DNA of 64,000 bases from the NCBI GenBank assembly GCA_022316685.1, contig JAKJHU010000057.1:62001-126000 (forward strand), in the 5' to 3' direction. Source of the DNA: Progne subis subis (lineage: Eukaryota; Chordata; Aves; Passeriformes; Hirundinidae). The notes under the pieces were generated by a model. It was given only the letters and a program-made list of their open reading frames with translations. It was not told where the DNA came from and made no database searches. This document shows positions 12,391 through 23,775 of the stretch, piece by piece; position 1 is the stretch's first letter; every line of letters starts with the position of its first letter. The translations under genes and the position numbers were made by a program.

Positions 12391-12396
12391 AAGGCA

Positions 12397-12468
12397 GCCA
12401 TTATCACCATCCCATTTTATATCTTTTCTGATAAGTGCAGGCAGTAAAGCAGATAAACTCCTTGCATA
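12397..12468 (-). repeat. Possible MIR/L2-type SINE relic
   Basis: The segment ATTATCACCATCCCATTTTA followed by a GATAAGTG...GCAG...AGATAAACTCCTTGC pattern resembles the reverse complement of the MIR/L2 core. In that core, an ATTATCCCCATTTTACAG word is followed by the AACTGAGGCACAGAG and TTAAGTAACTTGCC words. Similarity is by eye and diverged. Confidence 0.35.
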
Positions 12469-12959
12469 CCGATTAAAGACACACGCACACTAAGACACTG
12501 TATACTATCAGAGATGCTCAGAGTAATATTCTTCCTAGCACAGTAGATATATCTAAGGAGTTTGACTTTTATTATTCTCAGCTTTGCACCTCTGACATTT
12601 CTAAAACCATGGAGGAAATTAATGAATTCTCACTCAAGGCTCCATTGTCTAATCTTGCCCCAGTGCTCATGAATTATGGAAAATGACATATCAAGTGATG
12701 ACGTACAACAGGCTATTTTAAAACTACCCTTTTTAACATAACCTGGACCACAAAAGGTTCATCACTGAACTTCATGCAGTCACCCGACAAAACATTGGTT
12801 TCATGTTAATTGATACCTTAATTGATACCTTGCCTCACTTCTTAGCATCCTAGCATCCAAAACACTGTGATCAGTTTTATGCACAAAACATATGAAAACC
12901 AGACAGCTGAACCTCAGGAAACATGGTTTTTGTGGTGGGTGGGTGGTGGTGTTGTGTTG

Positions 12960-12976
12960 TTTTTTTTTTTTTTTTG

Positions 12977-13015
<39 letters not shown>

Positions 13016-13035
13016 GCTTTGTTTTTTTTTTTTTT
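12960..13035. repeat. T tract, (GT)17 microsatellite, T tract
   Basis: A 16-nt T run (12960-12975), GGG(G), then alternating GT at 12979-13012 (17 units), a short spacer and a further 14-nt T run (13022-13035). A likely polymorphic microsatellite with Z-DNA potential. The open frame across it is an artefact of the repeat. Confidence 0.95.
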
Positions 13036-14585
13036 CCCTAAAGCTCAGATAGGATGCTGAACCTGCAGCCCTAACTCTTGGCAACCTGCCTTGGAGTTTT
13101 CTGTTTTGAAATCTCCATGGGGAAACAAAGGCTCAACAATATTTTAAAGTTCTTAAGCACAGCCTCCTCCACCTACCTACGTAAGTGTTCCTCTTTCAAG
13201 TACCTTTTCCCAGGCAGAGAAAACGGCCTCTGCTCCCTCTGAGCAGCGAGACCCAGGGGATTTGTGTGAGGAGGTTCCTCCTCCCAGCTGAGGCCACTGG
13301 AACACCAAGCTGTAAGGACTGGGAGCAGCTGCCCGCCCCATGCAGGGCTGACTGGTAATGCTGCACTCGGCAGCCAGAAGCCATCCTGTCCCCAATGCCC
13401 TGGGCTAGGACATGTCCCACAGCTTTCTGTCCCAGTTGGGGTGGGAGCCACTCAGCTTGGCTTTCTTTCCAAGAAACTAAAGCCCCCAAGCATTTCCACA
13501 GGCAGACAATGCCAGCAGTGCCAGTTTGCCCGGAGGGGTGGACGGGGCAGCTCTGCAGGGTTGGAAAGCCATCCAGCAAGGGACTGCCCCATGCTTCTCC
13601 TACAGCTGGGACTGCTGTGAGCTCCAGGCTGCTCCCCAAGCACCACACAACCAAGGAGCACCACACACTCCGCTTCCTTCTTCTGTGCTTCAATTTAAAA
13701 TTATATATTTACTCTGGACAATTTTGTTGGCTAGAGAATGATCTGTCTGCATTGTTACCTGTGAACTTATTTTTACCTCTCCAAGAATCTCACCTGGGGT
13801 TTTCCCCTGAAGAACACTGTCTCAGCACAATGACTTCCTTGTGCACAGTGGCTAGACACCAGTTTTCTGTCAGGGGTTCCCTTTAGGTAAGAAACTATGG
13901 AAAGCAATACATCTCATTCAAAAGATCTGAAAGAGCTGAAGATACAGAAAGCACTAATCAGTAATTAATATAAATAAAAGAAACAATCTCTCATGTATGT
14001 GGTAATAATAACACACTGGGGTTTGTTCTAATCCATCTTTTTGTCAAATGAAGCACCAGGGAATTTGTCTGCAACAATTGGTATTTTCAGAGCTTCTGCT
14101 TTGATTTGCAATATGGGGTTTAAGTCCTTTGTTAACACAGGGCTCAGAATAAATAATCAAAGAGAATGGTTTTAAAATCAATAATCAAGGCTTTAATATA
14201 CAGAGGAATTCTGCTATATCTTTATACCCTGCTTACAAGTCAATTTTCCAAATTAAGAAGTCCTTTTTTCACTTTATATAGAAATTGCAGAAATCGTGAC
14301 AGTATCCCATTGCACAAATCCCGACAGAGCTCTTTCTTCTGTATTAAACCGCTGAGAACAGCTGGAATAAGGGACTTCGACCCTTTTTTTCCAGAGAAAC
14401 AATGTCTTCCAGTACATCAGACTGTCCTGAAATTCTTTAAATAGCCCTGTATTAGTTATATTTAATGACAATTACACAAGTGACTTCGTGACTGCAAATA
14501 TGATTCATTACTCTGCAGCAGAAGTAATACCTCTAATAGACTATGCATTGAGCTAACCCAAAATAGCTGCTGAAGAACAGTTTTT
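13036..14585. other. Intergenic; GC-richer block 13.2-13.7 kb
   Basis: About 13,200-13,660 is noticeably GC-richer than its surroundings and so carries long overlapping frames on both strands (up to 165 codons). CpG is not dense, no repeat family is apparent and no protein is recognisable. The remainder is AT-rich and featureless to me. Confidence 0.5.
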
Positions 14586-14589
14586 CCTG

Positions 14590-14840
14590 AACTACTTCAT
14601 CGATACATTTTAAAATTATTATAATATTATATAAAAAGAACAGATTATCCTGCCATGTAATTATTTAGCACTACTCCTAAATCTTCATGTAAACTAAATT
14701 TCAAATGTGAATGGCCATAAACAATTAGGAAGTTTTGGGAACGATTTGTCTGGGAATTGCCAGGAGTTATAAAGCCCTATTTTAATTTGAACAGTTTGCA
14801 TTCAATATTTGGTCACCCTTCAGCTCCATTATTGCAATCA
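14590..14840. promoter_or_regulatory. Candidate regulatory block with homeodomain-type motifs
   Basis: An AT-rich, repeat-free block holding GGCCATAAACAATTAGG (about 14712-14728). That string combines a HOX9-13/CDX-like CCATAAA, a FOX-like ATAAACA, a SOX-like ACAAT and a CAATTA homeodomain core. TGTAATTATTTAGC and CATTATTGCAATC lie nearby. Motif clustering only. Confidence 0.25.
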
Positions 14841-16475
14841 CACTTCAAGCTGAAAAACAAGGGAAGGACAGAGGGAAAAAGAGAAATTTAAAAGCAATTT
14901 TTCCTACTGGGTAAAGTGAGCTAAAATCAGGTATTTTCAATCCCGCGAGACCTGAGGACAAAGCTCCAGCTCCCTCCCCAATCTGCAGTAGTGCAGAAAG
15001 CACAACCCCACTGATGACAGCACTATCCCAGGGTTTGCAAGCCCATCTTTAACAGAATGATGCTGCCCTGCTACGGATTTTGATGCCTACACAGTGCCAA
15101 ACATCAGGGCTTCACTGCAGGGTTTCCTTTCTGGGAAGGCTGGAAATGATGTCAGAAGATGTGTCTGCTTCCCTACCTGAAGATACCGCTATTTCACTTG
15201 TGCACTATCACTGTCCTCCTAGGAATGGATCACTCACAGCCCTGCACTCAGCCTCTTCAGGGCATCCTCAGCATTCCCAAGCAGACTTTCAAAGCAGGAT
15301 GTTTGACATTAGCCAGAGCCATGCCCTTGCTCTCAGGGCAAGCAGGAAGTAAAGACTAGTGAAAAATCTGAGTCTCACTCCTCCTTCTCAGTGATGCCAA
15401 CTGCAGTTTATCTGCGAACTCCAGAGAGCCCCAAAATTGCATCTGTATTGTTCAGGATTTCTGCAAACAAGGCAGCCAGGTACGCTCTAGGGCGAAACTC
15501 AGCCGTACCAGCTTTCAAAAGAAGCCACAGAAACATCCAATTGCCTTCACACAGATGATGCTAAACACATGTGCACGGATCTTTCAGTTTCCCTTTTCTT
15601 CCTTTTTGTAGCAGATGCTCTGTGCAACCTTCCAGACAACAGCTGCTGCCAAAGAGGAAGGCTGGGACGCCTGAGCTGTGCTCACTATGAAATTATCCAG
15701 TTGGATGCTCTCAGCTCAGCTTTAAAATTTTTATAATTTTTTCAGCTTCCTGTCCAAGTGTTGTCCCTGCTTGCTTGATTAGAGCAATATCAATTTAAAC
15801 CAAACCTCACAACATACAATGGCTGTTGCCACTGCTGAAAAACCTCACTGAGGCGGTCTTAGAGTAATCCCAGTGCCCCAGCTCGCTGTGCATCTCTCTA
15901 TTCTAGCTTGTAAAATGGCATTCGACAATACTGGTATGCAATCTAAAACCCATCATAAGTAATAATTAAAGATTAAATCAGATTAATTCCAGGCTTGTTT
16001 GCCCTTGATAATAATACTGTTAATTCTCCAGAGGCAAAAATAAGATAATCTCAGGAAAACAAAGCACAAATAAAGTCGATAAAATGCAGAGGAAATATTT
16101 CCAATATTAATTTTGTAATATGGAGTATTCATTTTGCAATACAGTGGTGACATAAAATATGCAGCAGCAACGAAGGAAAGCTGATGGACTGCCAAAGCTG
16201 TTTCTCCTTAAAATGCACATTGTTCCAGAGCAGTTGGGCTTGGTGCTGAGATGAGACTGCCTACACAGGCATTTTCAAAGGGCTGTTTCAAGGCCACTCT
16301 CAGCTCTGACATGTGATCAAAATTAAGAAAACCACGAAAACCCAGCCAGGCTGTGGGACAGCCTCAGAGAGCAGGGCCATAAGGGATATGTTTATGGTCC
16401 CATGGGGTGTCGCTATGCCTGCTGCCTTCATGTCAGCTCTGTTTATAGACAGCAATCTGTTGATGCCAGGCAGAG
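14841..16475. other. Intergenic, no gene recognised
   Basis: Open frames are short (90 codons or fewer), overlapping and without recognisable homology. AT-rich stretches around 15,720-15,810 and 15,960-16,180 contain homeodomain-type ATTA words but nothing diagnostic. Confidence 0.5.
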
Positions 16476-16479
16476 ATGT

Positions 16480-16661
16480 GATTTGAGGGTGAGGAGGCAC
16501 TGGAATTGCCCAGAGAAACTAGTTCCCATCCCTGGAAGTGTTCAAGGCCAGGCTGGATGGGGCTTTGAGCAACCTGGTCTAGTGGAAGGTGCTCCTGTCT
16601 GTGGAAAGGGGTTGGAACTGATCTTTAAGGTCCCTTCTGACCCAAACCATTGTGTGATATA
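16480..16661 (+). mobile_element. CR1 LINE 3' end, sense orientation
   Basis: A 5'-truncated chicken-repeat-1 copy. It shows the characteristic order GAGGAGGCACTGGAA, GCCCAGAGAAACT, CATCCCTGGAAGTGTTCAAG, GCTGGATGGGGCTTTGAGCA, ACCTGGTCTAGTGGAAGGTG and GATCTTTAAGGTCCCTTC, then CCCAAACCATTGTGTGATA, a degraded version of the 3' terminal repeat. Such short 3' fragments are the normal product of CR1 retrotransposition in birds. It is close to the typical avian consensus, so it is younger than the copy at 53.8 kb. Confidence 0.93.
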
Positions 16662-19600
16662 TGTCTGTTGGCAAAATGAACCTGCCCATGGGTTATCATG
16701 GACTCTAAGTAAAGGAGGATGCGCTACTGAGTGGGAGGTGGCTTTCAAGAGAGATGAGAGGACAGCAATCTCCACAAGAGATGTGAAGGAGGGCAGATGC
16801 ATTTGACTGATTGCATGATGTTTGAATTAATGGCCTGCAAAAGAAGAAAAGAGCTGTTCTGGTGCCCACACACACAGGCTGCTTCAGGAAGCTTAAGCTG
16901 TGCTATCTGCTCGAGTGTGGAGCAAAAGCAATGCACTCCTCAACACACAGGCAGCAAGGCAGGAGCACAGCCAGTGCAGCAGACCTTTCCTGGATCAATT
17001 TTACAAGGCTGTGTACCTGATACATAATGAATGTTCAATAAGCTCAAATACAAATACTTTGCAAGAGCAGGCTGTTTGTCAAACCAACGCTGCTTTAACT
17101 TTTGAAACAGGTTTTTTTTTTTGTATTTTTTATTTGCAATGCAGGCAGCAGAGGCAGTATGAATTGCAGCACCAAGAAACTTTGGCTCTCGTCTTCTTTG
17201 TGTCTCCTGGTTTCTGAGGCTGGGAAAAACTCTCTAATTAAATCCTTGTAGCTACTGGGAGGAAAGGGGTGGGGAATGATTGCTATCAAATAGCAATGGT
17301 GCAGCATGTGTTTGACACGTGAGAAAACCTGGTTCAAGCCCTTGGTGCTGGGGGGCACTGTTTTGGGGAAGGAGGGGTCTTAATTCTTGAGAAAACACTG
17401 TCATGCTATTCTTGGTGCTTGTAAGAAATATGGCTTCTTTCAGGTTTTCAGTAACCTAACAAAACTGGAGCAAGTTCCAGAGCTAAAATTAAATCCACAA
17501 GCTGTAGCAGGCTTGCAGGCTGGAACAAACTGGCAAGCAACAACCTGCTTCCAACATCCCATTTGAATGTAATGCTTACATTTCTAAGCATTTCAGGATC
17601 ACAACGGACTTCTAGCTAAACGGAACTAGCTCCACACTAAAATCTACCCTACATGACTCACATCATTTCTCTCCAGGTTTGCTTTTGCGGCAAACTTCTC
17701 TGCTCTTGAGACATTTCCACTAGTAAGTGAAAAAAGTCTCTGAAAAGACAAAACAAGGCAATAAAAATTACAAGCCAGCCTAGTCCTGGTTTCCAATTTC
17801 CGACCCTAGTGGTCACCTCCTACCAGCAGTTTTGAAGCTGTGACCTTGTTGGTCCTTCTTTGCTTCAGCTATCTGGAAATTCAGATTACAAACTCCTAGG
17901 TCACACATCTCTTAAAAAATTCTCCCTGGAGTATAAACGCACTTCCACATTTCCCCATGAAGAAACAGCCACTTAGCCAATAAAGGAAACTACTCATTGA
18001 GGTCTTGTTTCCAGGAGTTCAGCCAATAGTCTTTGTAAGTGGATATGTGAGAGCTGATACGTACACTGAGCAACGAAATCACGTCACATTCGTATGATCA
18101 AGATAACCTGTATTAAACTGTTAGAAGTCATTTAAATATTTAAACTAGTAGTAGATCACACAAAGAATAAGAAAAGATAAAGTTTAATCAGATGCCCCAG
18201 TTGTACTGAATGTACCTGTGGTGTTTCTAATTATATGTGAATGGAAAAGCATTTAGTTACTAAACAGTTTCTCACTTATAGTCTTCATAGGCATCACAGG
18301 CTTAGGAGTCAGTGATTTGTATGGCCCAAACCAGTAGATAGTCTGCTGGACTGTGAAACACACAGAGAATCTCAACTGCCAAGAAGTTTCTCCAGCCCAT
18401 GGGATACGTCTTGCTGTTATGGATAATTGCAGAAACGGCATGCATATATAATGTTAAAGCGATTTTTTGGGGTATGTTTAGGGGAATGCAAGTGAACTTG
18501 ACTAAAGTGCTCCTTGCATGTCTAGTCAAATGTGGCAAAATGCTCCAAGTACACATTTTAAAATTAGCCTTAAGTTCCATGGAAGTTACTTAAAATTAGG
18601 TGTACACCATAGTGCCCTGCTAATTGAAGGTGATACATATGCACAATTTTGAGTACGATTTATACAGGACTAAACCATAAGCAGTACGATAACTTGCTCA
18701 TCTGTTATGAGAATAAAAAAATTACTAAAAATACCCAAATTATTGTAACAAATATAACTGTTTCCTAAAACATACATTTTCCTAAATTATTTACAGAGTG
18801 TATAAAATGCAGTTTCACCACAGGGCCTGGGTTACATGGCCACTGTGCAGGAGATGCTCACTTGTGTACTAGAGGTGATGTTTTTGCCAGGCTCTGTGAG
18901 TGACTAGTGGAGTGGCATTTGGGGAGATTGTATTACCACAGAGTACTGAGGCTCCATGCTCAAATAAACTAGTTTACTGTATTGGTAAAAAACCAGGTTT
19001 TGCTGGTTTACTTGGAGTTTGTTTTCACCCTGCTGTTGTTGGAGGCTTTGCCAATTGCAATAGAGTTTTTTCAGTGGAATAGGAACAGACAGAATAGTAG
19101 CAGAATAGCAGCACAAGCACCCTCACAACTTCCCTGGGACAATGCATGGAAATGCTTGTCAGTGTCCATTTAATTTTTTTTAGCAGGAACAATCCAACCC
19201 ATTTTTTCTCGCAACTACTTATCAGTAATGGTTAAACAGTTTTGTTTGATTAAGAAAATAATTTTGAGCCAGAGCAAATCTAAGCCATCCTGATCAAGAT
19301 TTTAGAGGACTATAAGCAGTTCAAACAACACTCTCATAATTACAAATCATGGGTGATTTTAACCCTTCCAACACCTATACGAGAAATAACATGATATATA
19401 TCTTTGTCTATTAGTATTGAAACACTCTAATTTCACTACACTCATTTCTGAAATGTCCCATCTTATGAACTTCCTAGAAGAATCCAGAACTACTTAACAC
19501 ATTTGGAAACATTTCATAAGAAACCTTCTCTGTTTATATAGTATGGCTTTACTGAGACTTACCAAGCACTCCTGGGACATTTATTCATGGGCCAAAGTTA

Positions 19601-20420
19601 TTCAAATCAGCTTAAAGAGAGTTTGTGTGTACATGCATATTTGTACATGGACTCAGAGGAGTCCACACAGTGTAATAGACTGGAACAGCAAGAAGAAAAC
19701 ACAATGAACTCTCTTCAGAAGAAAGAGGGAAATATAGTAGAAGAAAACTGTAAATATGTAATGTGCTACAAAAGGTATTTCCCACCGTGCTGATTCATTC
19801 TCATTAAATGGTAAAATTAGTTTTGATACCACTACTTAAAACCTGTGTGGTATTATAGCTAAATGCTACTTCACCACTAATCTGTTTTTATAAAATGAAC
19901 TTTTACTGGAATATTCAAACAATTGATTTTGTTTTTCCATGAACACAGATGCCTTCCTAGCAAGCGGAAACATCATGTTACAGCGAAGGAATATTTAAAC
20001 CTCTTCATTTACAATTCTACAAATCTAAACAGCCAGCATTAGGACATGGAATTTATTTTCTCTGTGCCAATTTAAGTCTTTCCCCCCCCTTTTTATATGT
20101 CATGGCTCCAGGGCTCTTCACAGCAAGGCTCTGCAGAGTCAGAAACAAATCCTCATTTGCAGCCAGTATATTCAGAGGTCTTGTTCCTATTAAGTCTGAC
20201 TTAAGAGCAGGGTCCAGTTCCGGAGGTGCATTTTGCTGATCTTCCTCTTTTAGCTGGTACTCCAAGACCATCTGAGAGTCCCTACAGTCACAGCCTACTC
20301 CCTGTTAATGTCCATAACGATACAGAGCTGGTGCTGACCCGCTTTTCATTCCCAGACACCCTTATTACATGCTCCCCTGGCTACAAATAAATTCCTGCAT
20401 ACTTTAAAGCAATCTAGGGC
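16662..20420. other. Intergenic desert, no gene recognised
   Basis: No exon or repeat family is clear. A possible polymerase-III A-box/B-box pair lies at 17297-17341. The region 18,100-18,260 is AT-rich with TTTAAATATTTAAA and GTTTAATCAGATG words. No frame longer than about 105 codons and none with recognisable similarity. Confidence 0.55.
17297..17341 (+). repeat. Possible tRNA-derived SINE head (A/B boxes)
   Basis: TGGTGCAGCATG resembles an A box and GGTTCAAGCCC at 17331-17341 is a good B box, spaced as in tRNA-derived SINE heads such as MIR. The sequence after the B box does not continue into a MIR body that I can recognise, so this may be chance. Confidence 0.2.
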
Positions 20421-20800
20421 TGATTTATTCAGTGCACCTGCACGAGACTTGAGGGAACACGCTGCACCGCTCAGTGCCTCCCAGGCGCACACATTCCCTC
20501 TCAGACTTCTTGGTCATGACCCTGATCCTTCTCTCCCAGCTCTGCATTGCATTTCTGAAATGCTTCTCAGGGAAACATGTCCAAAGGGTGTCGGTTGGAG
20601 CAGGGAGGTGGGGGCAGGACGCCTGTGCTGGGTCTGGTGACATCTGCTGCTGCTTGTGTTGCCTGACCCCTTGGTGTGCTTTCCTGGCTGTGGAAGTGCC
20701 TCATGGCTTTCACAGCACGCCGGGGGATGGAAATTGCGATACGTGTTTGGAACGAAGGCACGGAACCGCCAGGTTGGGAGAGAGGCTGGAGGACGGCAGG
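20421..20800. other. GC-richer intergenic block
   Basis: Moderately GC-rich with scattered CpG (for example at 20460-20490 and 20715-20775) and therefore several overlapping frames on both strands. CpG density is lower than in the block at 22.9-23.8 kb. No coding similarity seen. Confidence 0.4.
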
Positions 20801-22885
20801 CATTATGGTTTTCTGAAATGAAAGGTGGTGTTTCCGTGGTGTCTTCAAAAAAGTAGAAGCATCCTGGAAATCTCACAGGTCCAGCATGTGGATCTTTCTT
20901 TCCTACATTAGGACTTTTGTCTGGATGAGTCAGAGAGGAATTCCCCTTGAGTTACACAGAAAAACAGATAAAATGAGAGGCCAATGGTCTCCTTGTACAT
21001 GCACAAGGGCACTGCTCCAACAAAGGAAGCAAAAGGATCTGTCAGGCCTTCTTTGGACATCCTAGATTAGTTTGAGGACTAATCATATCAATGTTTGCTC
21101 CACAAGGCTGTGTGTATTTCAGGCACTGTTCTCTTCTCCAACTCTTTAAACAAGGAAACACTTATTTCCTAAGATTCCGGGGTCAAGTTTGGTCCCCTTC
21201 TGATGCCTCAAATCCTCCCAATGTGCCTGCTGCTGCTAAGCTAAATGGTGGCATGAGGCAATCTATTTGGGATCAGGGTTGAAGTGTTAATGAGAATAGC
21301 ACATTTCTCTGAAGCTCTGCAGAACTGAGAGCACCATTCTCAGCTGAGAGAAAGAAAAAAACAAATTCTCAGCACACACTGGAGCCAAGAAGCATATGGA
21401 GCCATTTTAGTCCATGGTTGCATAGCTTCTTCTCAGGTTTCAGTGGAGTAAATCTGAAGGGCAGTTTGAATCCTAACATATGTGCAGGAAGCCCCTGCAT
21501 TCAGGATCACTATAAAAGCAGGTAAATTGGAGCCCTTCTCCAGTGAGGTGCTGAGAGCCCTCAGCTCTGCTTGGAGTTTAGAGCATCAGTATGTTTAGCA
21601 CCTTGAACGATTAGGCTTCTAAATGTTTCTTCTGCTGATAGCACACTTGCTAGGAGGATTGATTTGACAAGAGTAGCAATGTATGGCCATTAAATTGTTT
21701 GCAGATTTGACCTATCTGTCCATAATAAGAAATAATATCTGAAGTGCCATAACTCTGTCAAACATTTCAAAGGAATACTTGTTTAAAGACTGAATGCATT
21801 ATGTAATCTCATAATGTCAGATTAGGACATAAAACTATGGAACATGACATAGAGCAGCACTACAAGACATACTATGTCAGAAACTGTATAAACAATTTCT
21901 TCTGGACTTCTCACATGTTATCAGTTTGAGAAGTGACTATGATGCATTTCAAATTTCTTCTGGCAGCTGGAGACAAAATAATGTGGCAAAAAAGTGACTG
22001 GAAATATCATCCAGGGGCTCTTGAAAAGTATCTTTTCTATAGCAAAACAGCACAGACCTGCAAATTTTGCCCTGATTTGAGAGAACCTATGGGGAAAATG
22101 GGAAGAGAGAAAGAAGAACAAATGATCAAAATCAAGGCAAAGTAACAGAGCTTAGTCCTGTGTGCCAGTAACTGAACCATAATTCCCAGTTAATAGCCCC
22201 AAACCAACTAATAAATACTTAATGTAAAAATCTGTTACCTATAACCAGTACAAGGGCTTTAGAGTTATCTAACACTTATGCCTATGATTTCATAAGCATC
22301 TCTTTTCTCCATTTGGATTTATTTTTATTATATTTTATTTGCCAGAGTATGAGACTACCTAGGTAAGTTAAGTATCTTTCACTTTGAAAGATGTATTTGG
22401 TTTCTTTTAAGTATAAAGTACTTTGGAATTTGGGGAAATAGAAAAGCAAAATAAATTCACACAAACTAAATCTTGAGACAGATATTAAAAAAAAAATAAA
22501 TAAAAAAAATATCCAGAGCTGAGAGGAGAAAAGGAAATAAACCAGCAATGAAATAAACAGTGATCGTTTTTTATAAGAGTCATAATAAAGAAAAATTATT
22601 AAATTATTTTAACTTTCCTTAAGTGACAACTAGTAGTAAAATAGGTATCAGTTAAAAAGTAACACTGAGCATGCTAGGCTGGTGAACATCAGCAGGAGTG
22701 GCTTTTTTCTGTGATTTTCCTTTTATGTTTAATCTTCACAGTTTTTATGACCTTATTCAATTCAAAGTGTGTATAAATGTATATATCTACATAAAAGTAT
22801 ATATGAATGTCATATGCAGCATTTTTGTGAAATAAAATTTAATCAAGCAGAAGCACATGGTGGGCACTTTCACCAACATCTGCCT
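20801..22885. other. Intergenic desert, no gene recognised
   Basis: AT-rich. A good TATA box sequence, TATAAAAG, is present at 21511-21518 on the + strand but without other promoter evidence. An A-rich low-complexity run lies at 22486-22510. Confidence 0.5.
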
Positions 22886-22889
22886 TGGA

Positions 22890-23775
22890 CTGCGCGGAAT
22901 AACAGAGCCCACGAGTCAGTGAGAAAGTCATGAATTTCACTCTCACACCCCACCTCCGCCGCTGGGAACAGAGGAGGGGTTACAATGAAGCTGTACCAGG
23001 GTGCAGACCAGCTTCCAGCCAGCTCTCGTTTTCCCTTTGCGAACCAGTGTGTGGTGAAGGGACTACAGCCCTCCCAAAGAGCTCAGAAATGAGGAGTCCG
23101 GGCCCGTCAAAGCAGCGCTGATGTGACAGCCCTTCTCGAAGGAGGCGGGAGTACGGCAGGAAAGCGGCACCTGGATCCTGCCTCTCTGCTCCTGCCGTGA
23201 CGCTGTGCCTTGGGAAAGGGTGACAGAAGATGGATGCTAAGATATGGCTCTGATGGGGACCAGCTGAGCAGACTCCGGGGTTTTGTCTCGCTTGCCTTGG
23301 CACAGCTAGTGCCAAGCTGGTCCTGCACCCCGGGAGCCAGAGTTTTAGTGAGAAACGTGCAAGTGCCGCTCTGCTTGGCACAGCGAATTTGGAAGGGGTT
23401 TGTCTCCCTCTGTGAGCCACGTGAAGCATGGGCACACACCACACGCGAAGTCTGCAGGAGCTGGGAGCTCTCGGTGCTTCTCCGCTCCCAGCCCCTGGCT
23501 GTCGCGCTGCGCCCCGCTTCTCCGCACGGGTGCCATCTCGCAGGCTGGACTTGGCTCCCGCCGCAGGACAAGCCGCCGACAGCTTCGCTACAGGCCTGGG
23601 ACGCACCCTCCCCTCAAGGGACAGGTGATGCCTGTCACCTTCCCCTCCCTGTGTCTCCGTGCAGGGGCTGTTGGGACGCTGGGCGCTGGGCAGCCTTAGC
23701 CTTGGCAGCAGCCTGTGCAGGGCACACCGCTCACCACAAACCGCGGCGGTCAGGGACGAGTCCCCACGGATGGCT
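22890..23775. promoter_or_regulatory. Isolated CpG-rich block, candidate promoter
   Basis: GC content and CpG frequency rise sharply here relative to tens of kilobases either side. I hand-count about 13 CpG in the 120 nt 23,461-23,580, near the number expected without CpG depletion, which is the mark of an unmethylated CpG island. A GC-box-like GGAGGCGGGAG is at 23,141-23,151. Candidate donor strings exist on both strands: CAG-GTGATG after about 23,625 on +, and GTG-GTGAGC near 23,728 on -. Long open frames on both strands (275 codons on -, 22,980-23,807; 224 codons on +, 23,210-23,884) are what GC-rich DNA yields by chance, and neither shows a domain I know. The best reading is an orphan CpG island, possibly the promoter of a non-coding transcript in the HOXD 3' desert. 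Confidence 0.55.

Noticed and set aside
13196..13886. 165- and 163-codon frames on opposite strands
   Set aside because: Mutually overlapping products of a GC-richer block; neither resembles a protein family.
21511..21518. TATAAAAG TATA box
   Set aside because: No downstream exon, donor or CpG support; such words are frequent in AT-rich DNA.
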